From assembly GCA_051201605.1 (NCBI GenBank), contig CP179201.1, positions 1,612,001-1,676,000 on the forward strand: 64,000 bases of DNA, in the 5' to 3' direction. Within the stretch, counting starts at the first letter, position 1; every line of letters starts with the position of its first letter. This document shows, piece after piece, positions 33,890-42,219 of this stretch. The translations under genes were made by a program, and so were the position numbers. The stretch comes from CABZJG01 sp902512685 (GTDB taxonomy: Bacteria; Pseudomonadota; Alphaproteobacteria; Rhodobacterales; Rhodobacteraceae). Under the pieces are notes generated by a model that was given only the letters and a program-made list of their open reading frames with translations, was not told the origin of the DNA and did no database searches.

Positions 33890-34705
33890 TTAGCCCCGCA
33901 CGGGTTTGCTATCTGGTAAAGTAAGATTGGCGACCTGCTCTGCAATTGGCTCCGTGTTCAATGGATGCAGATCGGCGTTAAATTCTGTTGGGTTCGATAA
34001 GCTTTGCCACATACCTTGAAAATAAATTTCCAACCCTGAAAAGCGGGCTTTATACCCCATTTTGCTGCTCCCTGGCACCCAGTAACCAAGGTATAAATAG
34101 GGTAGGTTTGCTTCTTTTGCCAATGCAACATGGTCTAAAATCAGATAGGTTCCAATAGAACGGTTGGCCACCATTGGGTCATAAAAAGAATACACCATAC
34201 TGAGGCCGTCTTCTATAAGATCTGTCAAAGAAACAGCCGCCAAGTCGTTGCCTATATTATATTCCACAACCCGAGTGCGTATGGGCGTTTCTTCGATCAT
34301 TGCAGCAAACTCGAACACATCCATATCGGCCATGCCACCGGTGGCATGGCGTGCATTTAAATATTTTCGGAATAATTCGTATTGATCTTCTGTTGCCCAG
34401 GGTGAGTTGGCTTTTCGAATCAAGTCCCTATTGCGTTTCAAGACCCGCTTTTGACTTTTGCTCAATTCGAATTTTGAAAGATCAATACGGGCTGATAGAC
34501 ATGCAGAGCAATCCGAACATGACGGTCGATATAATACGTTTTGCGACCGGCGAAAACCTTGTTGGGATAGCGTATCATTTAATCGCTGTGCATCGTCGCC
34601 TTGCAATGCAGTAAACAGTTTTCTTTCCTGCCGACCGTTTAGGTAGGGGCAGGGCTGTGGAGCCGTCACGTAAAACTGCGGCGCTATGGGTAGAGTATGA
34701 CGCAT
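33890..34705 (-). CDS. bpt: Aspartate/glutamate leucyltransferase
   Basis: A 271-residue aminoacyl-tRNA-protein transferase of the ATE/Bpt type. It adds Leu from leucyl-tRNA to proteins with N-terminal Asp or Glu, marking them for ClpS-ClpAP degradation. The N-terminal domain has PCPYLNGRQERKLFT and the Cys pair CSDCSACLSARI; the C-terminal GNAT-like domain has SLTDLIEDGLSMVYSFYDP and YLGYWVPGSSKMGYKA. It is complete. A stable GC-rich stem-loop lies about 150 bases upstream of its start. Confidence 0.92.
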   Translation of the reverse strand: MRHTLPIAPQFYVTAPQPCPYLNGRQERKLFTALQGDDAQRLNDTLSQQGFRRSQNVLYRPSCSDCSACLSARIDLSKFELSKSQKRVLKRNRDLIRKANSPWATEDQYELFRKYLNARHATGGMADMDVFEFAAMIEETPIRTRVVEYNIGNDLAAVSLTDLIEDGLSMVYSFYDPMVANRSIGTYLILDHVALAKEANLPYLYLGYWVPGSSKMGYKARFSGLEIYFQGMWQSLSNPTEFNADLHPLNTEPIAEQVANLTLPDSKPVRG

Positions 34706-34855
34706 ATCGCTATGCTAGCAAGGCTTGGCTAGCTAATCAACATCATAGCTGCAAGGTGTCTTTTTCAAATGGCTTAAACCTGCATGATCAGGATCATTAT
34801 AACAACCATTCTGCAAAGAAGGATACCGTTCGCACTCGGCTTTATCAAGTGTACA

Positions 34856-34897
34856 GCCGCCCGCGGGATGTAATTTGCATCCATTAAGCGGGGCGGC
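34856..34897. other. GC-rich nested stem-loop between the DUF2852 and bpt genes
   Basis: The outer arms GCCGCCCGC (34856-34864) and GCGGGGCGGC (34888-34897, one bulged G) enclose an inner stem GGATG/CATCC (34866-34870 with 34878-34882) around a seven-base loop. It lies downstream of the DUF2852 gene and upstream of bpt, both leftward. No T-run follows on either strand, so it is not a classical terminator. It may be a structured leader or a Rho-independent-like element. Confidence 0.45.
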
Positions 34898-34924
34898 GGA
34901 ATTGTTCCTTTAAAGGGTCAGCTT

Positions 34925-35329
34925 TTAAGCTTCTTGTGTTTCCTTTTCACGTTCGTTCATGAATTGATCAAACTCTGCCTTGTCTTTGGCATCGCGGAGG
35001 CGTTGAAGATATGTTTCAAAGTTCTCCTGCTCTTCTTTCAACCTCTGTAACGTCTGTTCTTTATAGGCGTCAAAGGCAGCGTTGCCTGTTGGCCGCTTTA
35101 CCGAATGATTTCTGCCAAATTGCGAGCTTGAATTACATGATTTATGAAACACGGGTTTTCTCCAAATTATATAAGCTAGAAAAGCCAATCCAACTGGCCA
35201 AAAAAAGATGAAACCTAACACCATTGCGGCGATCCAGGCTCCCTTTCCTTTGCTGTCCAGCCAATTCTCAGTTCGCCCAAACCAGCTAGGCTCTTTAGGC
35301 AGTTGAGTATATGAGGTGGCAGTGGTCAT
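34925..35329 (-). CDS. DUF2852 membrane protein
   Basis: A 134-residue protein with a polar start (KEPSWFGRTENWLDSKGKGA), a hydrophobic segment or hairpin (about residues 32-55, AAMVLGFIFFWPVGLAFLAY) and a long charged helical tail (TLQRLKEEQENFETYLQRLR, then FDQFMNEREKE). This matches the alphaproteobacterial DUF2852 family. Its function is not known; the tail suggests a cytoplasmic coiled coil attached to the inner membrane. Confidence 0.82.
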   Translation of the reverse strand: MTTATSYTQLPKEPSWFGRTENWLDSKGKGAWIAAMVLGFIFFWPVGLAFLAYIIWRKPVFHKSCNSSSQFGRNHSVKRPTGNAAFDAYKEQTLQRLKEEQENFETYLQRLRDAKDKAEFDQFMNEREKETQEA

Positions 35330-35418
35330 TTAGGTCTCCATTGTTTATGTGAACATCCTTCACATTAATGGATATGGATGCGCTTAAGGCTGGTTTCAAG
35401 TGCCTATGTAAATGTTTT

Positions 35419-35898
35419 TTACATTTTTTTTGAATCAGTAAAAAGCCAGATATCGGCACCGCATAAAAGTTGCAGCTTAGTTGGGCAGATGGAAAAAACA
35501 TGATTTGGCGTTCCAGCTGCCGCCCAAATTTTATCAAACTCAAAAAGCCGTGGGTCCATAAATGCTTTGACCGTGTTAAGATGTCCCACCGGAGATACGC
35601 CTCCAATTGCAAAACCGGTTTGCTCTCGTATGAAAGCCGCATCGGCTTTTCCTAGGGGTTCTTTGGCCAATTTGGTGGCTTTCTCTATATTGACCAAATT
35701 ACTACCAGCAGTGACAAATAAAACAGCTTGTTGTGTCTGGAGCCCGGCAAAAATAATTGATTTGGCAATTTGATCAATTTTGCAGCCTAAGGCCTCAGCG
35801 GCTTTGGCCGCTGTTCTTGCGGTGCCAGTTTCGACCACCGTATCGATAAACCCAGCAGTTCTTAATGCGGTTTTGACACGTTTTAAGCTTTTGCTCAT
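35419..35898 (-). CDS. YbaK/EbsC-type aminoacyl-tRNA deacylase
   Basis: About 159 residues of the YbaK/ProX fold, which hydrolyses mischarged tRNAs in trans. Core segments are QIAKSIIFAG, FVTAGSNLVNIEKATKLA and TGFAIGGVSPVGH (the conserved 'GGvsPvG' loop). FTDSKKM ends it. I prefer the ATG at 35898 (MSKSLKRV), with GGGGA a few bases upstream; two further ATGs upstream (35916 and 35934) remain possible. It is divergent from glnE, whose ATG lies 46 bases away. Confidence 0.85.
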   Translation of the reverse strand: MSKSLKRVKTALRTAGFIDTVVETGTARTAAKAAEALGCKIDQIAKSIIFAGLQTQQAVLFVTAGSNLVNIEKATKLAKEPLGKADAAFIREQTGFAIGGVSPVGHLNTVKAFMDPRLFEFDKIWAAAGTPNHVFSICPTKLQLLCGADIWLFTDSKKM

Positions 35899-35944
35899 CT
35901 TGTCCCCATTGACCATTAGCGCAGCAACGCGCAATCATGAGTAT

Positions 35945-38734
35945 ATGAATTTTTCAAACAGCATCCAGCATATTCCCCGCTGCTTTGATCCTATGCAGGG
36001 ACGTGAGATTGCTGAGGGCTTTACGGATTTTTCACTTGAAATCCAACAGCTGCTGCAGGGCGCTGGTGGATCCAGCCCTTATCTCAAATCTCTTATTCAG
36101 AAAGAGTCTGTTTGGTTGAAATCAGCATTTGACCATCCTGAAACCTGTTTAACGCAAGAGTTTAAACAATTGTCAAACGTTGCGCCCGATGCATTGTCCA
36201 AAGCGCTTCGTCAGGCCAAGCGCCGGGTCGCACTATGGACTGCTCTTTGTGATTTGGCGGGAATCTGGCCGCTGGAAAAAGTAACGCACTGGTTGACTGA
36301 TTTTGCCGACTTTTCAGTATCTCTGGCTCTAAGAGCGGCCTTGGCAATCCAACTTGAAAGGGGAAAATTCCCGGTTGGACCGGAAATTTCTGATCCCGAT
36401 CACCTAGGAATGTTTGTTCTTGCAATGGGTAAAATGGGTGCTCATGAACTCAACTACTCATCCGATATTGATTTAATATGCTTATTTGATGACGGGCGGT
36501 TCGATCCCAAAGATTTTTTCCAAGCACGCAGTGCCTTTATCAACGCAACAAAAAAAATGACATCTCTGCTCAGTGATTTGACCGAATATGGCTATGTATT
36601 TCGCACGGATTTACGCCTAAGGCCAAATCCTGCAGTGACCCCGGTCTGTATGGGGGTCGAAGCTGCAGAGCGCTATTATGAAAGCCTTGGGCGAACTTGG
36701 GAACGGGCTGCGTTTATTAAGGCGCGGGTTGCCTCTGGTGATAGTAAAGTTGGGGCAGCATTTCTGAGCAGCATGGTTCCATTTGTCTGGCGGAAGCATC
36801 TGGATTTTACCGCAATTGAAGATGCGCATAATATGCGATTACAAATTCGCCATCATAAAGGGGTCGGGGGCCCAATTACTGTCAAAGGCCATGATATGAA
36901 ATTGGGGCGCGGTGGGATCCGAGAAATTGAGTTTTTTACCCAGACACGGCAGTTGATAGCGGGCGGAAGAGATGCCGATTTGAGAGTTTTAGGTACCCAG
37001 CATGGTTTGGCTGCACTGGCGGAAAAAGGCTGGATCGAGCAACCCTTAGCAGAGATTCTGAGCGATCATTATCGCGCGCATAGAACGATCGAGCACCGCC
37101 TGCAAATGATCAATGATGCCCAAACCCATAGTCTTCCTACCTCAGAAGAGGGATTTGAGCGATTGGCTGCCCTCATGGGGGGCAATCGTGAAGATGTGCA
37201 AAAAGACATCATCCGGCGCCTGAAAGAAGTGCATGAGCTTACAGAAGGCTTCTTTACTGGGCCAGCGGCTCGATCAGAGCCTGAAAAAGAAGATGATTTT
37301 GAAGAGGTTACGGCATCTTGGCCGTCCTATCCGGCACTTCGTTCAAAACGCGCGGTTACCATCTTTGACCGTTTGCGACCAGAAATTATCCGGCGGCTAA
37401 CAGCAACGGAAACTCCGCAAGAAGCGCTTTTGGCCTTTGATGGGTTTTTAGCCGGGTTACCGGCGGGTGTACAATTATTTGCCTTGTTTGAGGCCAACCC
37501 CCAACTGATTGATCTATTGATCGACATTGTTGGGACATCGACTGGGTTGGCGCAATACCTGGCGCAAAATGCCCAAGTGTTTGATGCGGTGATCGGGGGC
37601 TCTTTTTGGAGCGATTGGCTTGGTGTTGATGCGTTAAGCAAAGACCTTTGTAATGAATTGAATGCCTTAGGAGATTATGAGCGTAAATTAGATGCGGCAC
37701 GACGGTGGGGCAAGGAATGGCATTTCCGTATTGGTGTTCATCTTTTGCGCGGAATTACCAATCCTGAACAGGCTGCGAATCAATATGCCGAACTGGCCCA
37801 GGCTATGGTGCAAGGGCTTTGGCCGGAAGTGATTAAGCAATTTTCCGGAAAATATGGAATTCCGCCCGGCCGCGGCGCCGTGGTCGTAGCCATGGGATCG
37901 CTCGGTGCTCAGGCGCTTCATGCTGCATCGGACCTTGATTTGATTGTGATTTATGACGCTGATGGGATCGAAATGTCAGAGGGGCCGCGCGCTCTGAACG
38001 CCCGAATTTACTATGCGCGGTTGACGCAGGCGTTGGTGACGGCGATGACGGCGCCGATGGCAGAGGGGCGGCTTTATGAGGTCGATATGCGTTTGCGCCC
38101 CTCCGGCAATCAAGGGCCGGTCGCCACCTCGTGGCAGGCCTTTCAAAGCTATCAAAAAGACGAAGCCTGGATTTGGGAGCATTTGGCCCTTACCCGCGCG
38201 CGGGTGATTGCCGGGCCTGCCGTTCTGGCGGCAGATGTCGAACGCTTTCGTTGCACTTTGATGGGGCGGTCTGACACCGGCAAAATGCTTGGGGCGGTGG
38301 CAAAAATGCGCAACCGGATTGCGCAGGCGCGCGGAGCGGCGCAGTTCTGGGCCTTAAAGTCCGGTGCTGGGCGGTTGCAGGATATTGAGATGATAGCGCA
38401 GCTGGGCCATTTGGCAGCAGGTGGCGGCAACCGCCAAGTAAGTGCAGGACTTGACGCCTGCGTCGAAACTGGACTTTTGAATGACGCAGGCAGACAAGAC
38501 CTTAGGTGCGCTTACCGGCTTTTGTTTCCTCTATGGGTGGCGCTCAAGCTTTTGTCGCGTGATGCGATTGAGCGTGATCAAATCGGAATAGGGGCGCAAA
38601 AAGTTTTGCTTAGACTGACAGGTGAAGAAACCATGGATGAGTTAGCTGCAGCGATTGAAGCCGTGACCACAGCCGCTGCTGCCACCATTGATAAATTGCT
38701 GCCCAAGCCAGAGGAAGATGCAGATGAAAGGTGA
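35945..38734 (+). CDS. glnE: Bifunctional glutamine synthetase adenylyl-transferase / adenylyl-removing enzyme
   Basis: A 929-residue enzyme that adds and removes AMP on glutamine synthetase in response to P-II, setting nitrogen assimilation. Two nucleotidyltransferase domains are clear: the N-terminal one with MGAHELNYSSDIDLICLFDD (about residues 163-182) and the C-terminal one with SLGAQALHAASDLDLIVIYD (about 650-670). GGIREIEFFTQ and DMRLRPSGNQGPVATS flank them. The start is ATG 35945; a longer frame from 35780 overlaps the deacylase gene and is not family-like. Confidence 0.95.
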   Translation: MNFSNSIQHIPRCFDPMQGREIAEGFTDFSLEIQQLLQGAGGSSPYLKSLIQKESVWLKSAFDHPETCLTQEFKQLSNVAPDALSKALRQAKRRVALWTALCDLAGIWPLEKVTHWLTDFADFSVSLALRAALAIQLERGKFPVGPEISDPDHLGMFVLAMGKMGAHELNYSSDIDLICLFDDGRFDPKDFFQARSAFINATKKMTSLLSDLTEYGYVFRTDLRLRPNPAVTPVCMGVEAAERYYESLGRTWERAAFIKARVASGDSKVGAAFLSSMVPFVWRKHLDFTAIEDAHNMRLQIRHHKGVGGPITVKGHDMKLGRGGIREIEFFTQTRQLIAGGRDADLRVLGTQHGLAALAEKGWIEQPLAEILSDHYRAHRTIEHRLQMINDAQTHSLPTSEEGFERLAALMGGNREDVQKDIIRRLKEVHELTEGFFTGPAARSEPEKEDDFEEVTASWPSYPALRSKRAVTIFDRLRPEIIRRLTATETPQEALLAFDGFLAGLPAGVQLFALFEANPQLIDLLIDIVGTSTGLAQYLAQNAQVFDAVIGGSFWSDWLGVDALSKDLCNELNALGDYERKLDAARRWGKEWHFRIGVHLLRGITNPEQAANQYAELAQAMVQGLWPEVIKQFSGKYGIPPGRGAVVVAMGSLGAQALHAASDLDLIVIYDADGIEMSEGPRALNARIYYARLTQALVTAMTAPMAEGRLYEVDMRLRPSGNQGPVATSWQAFQSYQKDEAWIWEHLALTRARVIAGPAVLAADVERFRCTLMGRSDTGKMLGAVAKMRNRIAQARGAAQFWALKSGAGRLQDIEMIAQLGHLAAGGGNRQVSAGLDACVETGLLNDAGRQDLRCAYRLLFPLWVALKLLSRDAIERDQIGIGAQKVLLRLTGEETMDELAAAIEAVTTAAAATIDKLLPKPEEDADER

Positions 38735-38999
38735 CACAAACGACCCTAAGGCACTGATAAGAGAGGCTTATATTATAGAAGGTATCAGTGTTGGTGAATG
38801 CCGCACAATCTTTTTAGACTGGGCTTTGGGGGTGCCGGCCGAGGCCGATACGAAAAGTGTGATCCGTGCGGTTTTACTGCAATATGAGCCCGGCGCGCCA
38901 GATCATCCTATGACCGAAACTCTGCGTGAGGGCCTGTTAACGGCCCGCGCTCCGCAGCGCCGCGGCGGGTGGCGTGCCCGCAAGAGGGTGGTTGAATAA
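38724..38999 (+). CDS. Small conserved-looking protein downstream of glnE, unknown function
   Basis: A 91-residue protein (MKGDTNDPKALIREAYIIEG, then GECRTIFLDWALGVPAEAD) with a basic C-terminus rich in Arg (APQRRGGWRARKRVVE). The ATG at 38724 has GAGGAAG six bases upstream inside glnE, and the gene overlaps the glnE stop by 11 bases, so it is translated with glnE. I do not recognise a family. Its helical acidic body and basic tail suggest a soluble binding protein. Confidence 0.7.
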   Translation: MKGDTNDPKALIREAYIIEGISVGECRTIFLDWALGVPAEADTKSVIRAVLLQYEPGAPDHPMTETLREGLLTARAPQRRGGWRARKRVVE

Positions 39000-39160
39000 G
39001 AAAAATACCCTCTTACGGGCACACTTCTAAGTCTATACTTAACCGGCTTTGGGGCGAGACATTCCTGATGATGGAGGCGGAGGGTCTTCTGGCATTCTGC
39101 CAGCGGACAATCGCATTAGAAGAGCATTCTAATGGCCTGTTTCTTCATGGAGTAAAGCGT

Positions 39161-39493
39161 ATGTATCTCTACTGGATATTGCTGTTTGCAGCAATTTTAT
39201 GCGAAGTCATTGCCACCACATGTATGAAGCTTTCTGTCGGGTTTACCCGATGGCTGCCGTCCACATTAATGTTTGTATTTTATAGTGCATCGGGCATGTT
39301 TATCACCTTTGCAATCAAGCGGATCGAACTGTCCATTGCCTATGCAATCTGGGCCGGTTTGGGCGTGGTTCTGACCACATTTATTGGCATAATGCTGTTC
39401 AAAGAAACCGTCACAACAGTCAAAATGATATCAACTGTGATGATTATTTGTGGTGTTCTCGGGCTATATTTATCGCAGCCAACCCAAGCTTAG
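39161..39493 (+). CDS. Small multidrug resistance (SMR) family transporter
   Basis: A 110-residue inner-membrane protein with four hydrophobic helices. The membrane-embedded Glu is in WILLFAAILCEVIATTCMKL (about residue 14), and AYAIWAGLGVV and LYLSQPTQ match the SMR family (EmrE/SugE type) that exchanges cationic compounds for protons as a dimer. The start is ATG 39161 with GGAG eight bases upstream; the longer frame from 39068 adds an unrelated polar leader. Drug or guanidinium specificity cannot be told by eye. Confidence 0.9.
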   Translation: MYLYWILLFAAILCEVIATTCMKLSVGFTRWLPSTLMFVFYSASGMFITFAIKRIELSIAYAIWAGLGVVLTTFIGIMLFKETVTTVKMISTVMIICGVLGLYLSQPTQA

Positions 39494-39604
39494 GCTGCGC
39501 TTTTGGGGGCAATTTGGCCCATCTGTTTTGCGTCGGTATGACGTCAGTATCACGCAGGTGGCACTTTTGCCCTCAAAAGGCGGCATTTTAGCGCAAAATC
39601 GTGC

Positions 39605-40240
39605 TTAAAGCGCGGCGGCCGTGCGGGCTAAATCTGTGATGCCCTCCCAGTTGCCCGCATCGATCAACGCTTGTGGGGCGACCCAGCTGCCGCCTACGCA
39701 AAGCGTATTGCTCAGCCCTAGATAGTTTGGCGCATTGGCGGGCGTAACACCGCCGGTCGGGCAAAAACGCACTTGGGGCAGGGGCGCTCCGATGGCTTTT
39801 AAGGCCGGTGCGCCGCCATTGGCTTCGGCGGGAAAGAATTTTTGCACCCGATAGCCACGTTCCAGCAGACGCATCACCTCGGTAGAGGTGGCCGCCCCGG
39901 GTAGCACAGGCAAATCTGCCGCTTCACAGGCGGTCAGTAATATATCTGTCGCCCCCGGCGAGACGCCAAATTTCGCGCCCGCCGCAACGGCATCGGTCAC
40001 ATCCTTGGGTGTTAGCAATGTGCCGGCGCCCACCACGCCGCCCTCTACTTTTGCCATCTCGGCTATCACCTCAAGCGCGGCGGGGGTGCGCAGCGTGACT
40101 TCAAGCGCGGGCAGGCCTCCGGCTACAAGCGCCTTGGCCAGTGGCTGCGCGATGGCAGGATCTTTCACCACCAGCACTGGGATCACTGGCGCAAGGGCGA
40201 ATATTTTTTCCGCTTCTATACTGGCACTTTCAGGTGTCAT
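39605..40240 (-). CDS. eda: 2-keto-3-deoxy-6-phosphogluconate aldolase
   Basis: A 211-residue class I aldolase splitting KDPG into pyruvate and glyceraldehyde-3-phosphate, the last step of the Entner-Doudoroff pathway. PVLVVKDPAIAQPLAKAL, LPALEVTLRTPAA (catalytic Glu), GAGTLLTP, and RVQKFFPAEANGG with the Schiff-base Lys are visible, then FCPTGGV. It lies 20 bases after edd and is surely cotranscribed with it. Confidence 0.95.
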   Translation of the reverse strand: MTPESASIEAEKIFALAPVIPVLVVKDPAIAQPLAKALVAGGLPALEVTLRTPAALEVIAEMAKVEGGVVGAGTLLTPKDVTDAVAAGAKFGVSPGATDILLTACEAADLPVLPGAATSTEVMRLLERGYRVQKFFPAEANGGAPALKAIGAPLPQVRFCPTGGVTPANAPNYLGLSNTLCVGGSWVAPQALIDAGNWEGITDLARTAAAL

Positions 40241-40260
40241 ATCTTTGTCCTTTTGATCAC

Positions 40261-42060
40261 TTAAACCACAACTGCGGCGCCCTCAGAGGCGCTGCCGACG
40301 TTTTGGCGAAACATTTCAAACAGCTCGCGGCCGACGCCGTGTTTATTGTCGGATAAATCCACTGTAACGGGCGCGCGGGCGGTAAAGCCTTTGCTTAGAA
40401 CCTCAATCTGTCCGGTGATGGCATCAAGTCGCATGATATCGCCGTCCTGCAGTTTTGCGATCGGACCGCCGGCGGCGGCCTCGGGGCTAATGTGGATGGC
40501 GGCGGGCACTTTGCCCGATGCGCCCGACATCCGCCCGTCGGTCACCAGCGCAATGCGCAGGCCGCGATCTTGCAGCACTGCCAAGGTCGGGGTTAGCCCG
40601 TGCAATTCGGGCATCCCATTGGCCATCGGTCCCTGAAAGCGTACAACCACAATCGTATCTGTGGTTATTTCATTGTTTTTAAACGCCTCTTTAACCGCTT
40701 CTTGGCTGTGAAACACCCGCACCGGGGCTTCGATCATATGGCGCTCGGGGGCAACAGCCGAGATTTTGATCACCCCGTTTCCAAGATTTCCACTCAGCTG
40801 TTTCAATCCGCCGCTGGGTTGAAACGGATTACGTGCGGGGCGCAGGATTTTTTCATTTTGGCTTTGCGTCGCTGCAGGATGAAATTCAAGCCCGGCGGGG
40901 GTTAGTTTTGGCTCGTTTTGGTACATATCAAGCCCATCACCAACCACGGTTTTAACGTCTTGATGCAGCAACCCATCTGCCAGCAACTCGCCGATCATAT
41001 AGCTCAGACCGCCGGCTGCATGAAAATGGTTCACATCCGCAAGCCCGTTGGGATAGACTTTGGCCATCAGCGGCGTCACTGATGAAATATCGTCAAAATC
41101 TTCCAGCGTAAGCTCAATGCCAGCCGCGCGTGCCATGGCTGGCAGGTGCAGCACCAAATTGGTTGATCCGCCGGTGGCCATCAGCCCAACAATGCCGTTC
41201 ACAAAGGCCCGCGCGTCCAAAATATCGCACAGCGGCCGGTATTGATTTCCAAGCGCTGTGATTTGCATCATTTGCCGGGTGCCATATTCGGTCAGCGCAT
41301 CGCGCAGCGGCGTGTTTGGATTGACAAAGGAAGACCCCGGCAGGTGCAATCCCATAAATTCCATCAGCATCTGGTTTGAATTGGCCGTACCGTAAAAGGT
41401 GCAGGTGCCCGGTCCGTGATAACTGGCCATTTCAGCGCGCATCAGTTCGGCGCGGTCTGCTTCACCGGTTGCAAATCTCTGACGCACTTTGGCCTTTTCG
41501 TCATTGGGCAAACCAGAGGTCATTGGCCCAGCAGGAAGGAAAATACCAGGTAGATATCCAAAAGTGGCCGCTGCAATAATCAGACCCGGGACGATTTTAT
41601 CGCAGACCCCAAGATAAATCGCCCCGTCAAACGTATTGTGCGATAGTGCCACACCGGTGGCCAGCGCAATAACATCGCGCGAAAACAGCGAAAGTTCCAT
41701 GCCGCCCTGACCCTGCGTGACCCCATCACACATGGCCGGCACCCCGCCGGCAACCTGCGCAGTGCCACCCGATTTGCGTGCGGTTTCGCGGATTAGATCA
41801 GGATAGTTTTCAAACGGCTGATGCGCGGACAGCATATCGTTATAGGCACTGACAATGGCCAAATTCGGCCCGCGGTCTTCGGCCAGCGCGGTTTTGTCAT
41901 CCCCCATGGCTGCATAGGCATGGGCTTGGTTGCCGCAGGCCAGATGTGCGCGCCGGGGCCCTGCATCGGCTGCAGCGCGCATCCGCTCCAAATACTGGCT
42001 GCGGCGGCGCTCTGATCGGGTTTCGATGCGTTCAGTCACCTGTGCTATGGTCGGATGCAT
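40261..42060 (-). CDS. edd: 6-phosphogluconate dehydratase
   Basis: A 599-residue IlvD/Edd-family Fe-S dehydratase that turns 6-phosphogluconate into KDPG. Visible marks are LAIVSAYNDMLSAHQPFENY, the cluster Cys regions VPAMCDGVTQGQGGMELSLF and YLGVCDKIVPG, and CTFYGTANSNQMLMEFMG. It heads the edd-eda operon. Two perfect palindromes lie 30-65 bases upstream of its ATG and probably bind a repressor. The pathway is the main glucose route in many marine Rhodobacterales. Confidence 0.95.
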   Translation of the reverse strand: MHPTIAQVTERIETRSERRRSQYLERMRAAADAGPRRAHLACGNQAHAYAAMGDDKTALAEDRGPNLAIVSAYNDMLSAHQPFENYPDLIRETARKSGGTAQVAGGVPAMCDGVTQGQGGMELSLFSRDVIALATGVALSHNTFDGAIYLGVCDKIVPGLIIAAATFGYLPGIFLPAGPMTSGLPNDEKAKVRQRFATGEADRAELMRAEMASYHGPGTCTFYGTANSNQMLMEFMGLHLPGSSFVNPNTPLRDALTEYGTRQMMQITALGNQYRPLCDILDARAFVNGIVGLMATGGSTNLVLHLPAMARAAGIELTLEDFDDISSVTPLMAKVYPNGLADVNHFHAAGGLSYMIGELLADGLLHQDVKTVVGDGLDMYQNEPKLTPAGLEFHPAATQSQNEKILRPARNPFQPSGGLKQLSGNLGNGVIKISAVAPERHMIEAPVRVFHSQEAVKEAFKNNEITTDTIVVVRFQGPMANGMPELHGLTPTLAVLQDRGLRIALVTDGRMSGASGKVPAAIHISPEAAAGGPIAKLQDGDIMRLDAITGQIEVLSKGFTARAPVTVDLSDNKHGVGRELFEMFRQNVGSASEGAAVVV

Positions 42061-42091
42061 GGCTAAGGTCCTTTATTTCTGACTGCTGCGG

Positions 42092-42122
42092 GACAATATT
42101 GTCACGCTATGTTAGCGCTAAC
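42092..42122. promoter_or_regulatory. Two adjacent palindromic operators upstream of edd
   Basis: GACAATATTGTC (42092-42103) and GTTAGCGCTAAC (42111-42122) are both perfect 12-base palindromes, with centres 19 bases apart. The second, with its central CG and TTAGCGCTAA core, has the form of a LacI-family repressor site. They lie between the divergent edd (start 42060) and rRNA methyltransferase (start 42220) genes, nearer edd. Control of edd-eda by a sugar-responsive repressor is likely; the regulator gene is not adjacent. Confidence 0.65.
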
Positions 42123-42219
42123 TATTTTTCAGTTACACCAGCATGCGTCACTGTGCAAGAGTTTCTCTTCAGGTGCAATTGAGGCTTTAGCATTTTGTTA
42201 AAACTGCGTAAGAGAGAGC

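Noticed and set aside
35780..35944. Longer start for glnE adding 55 residues
   Set aside because: The extra part lies over the divergent deacylase gene and has no GlnE-like sequence; ATG 35945 starts the conserved region.
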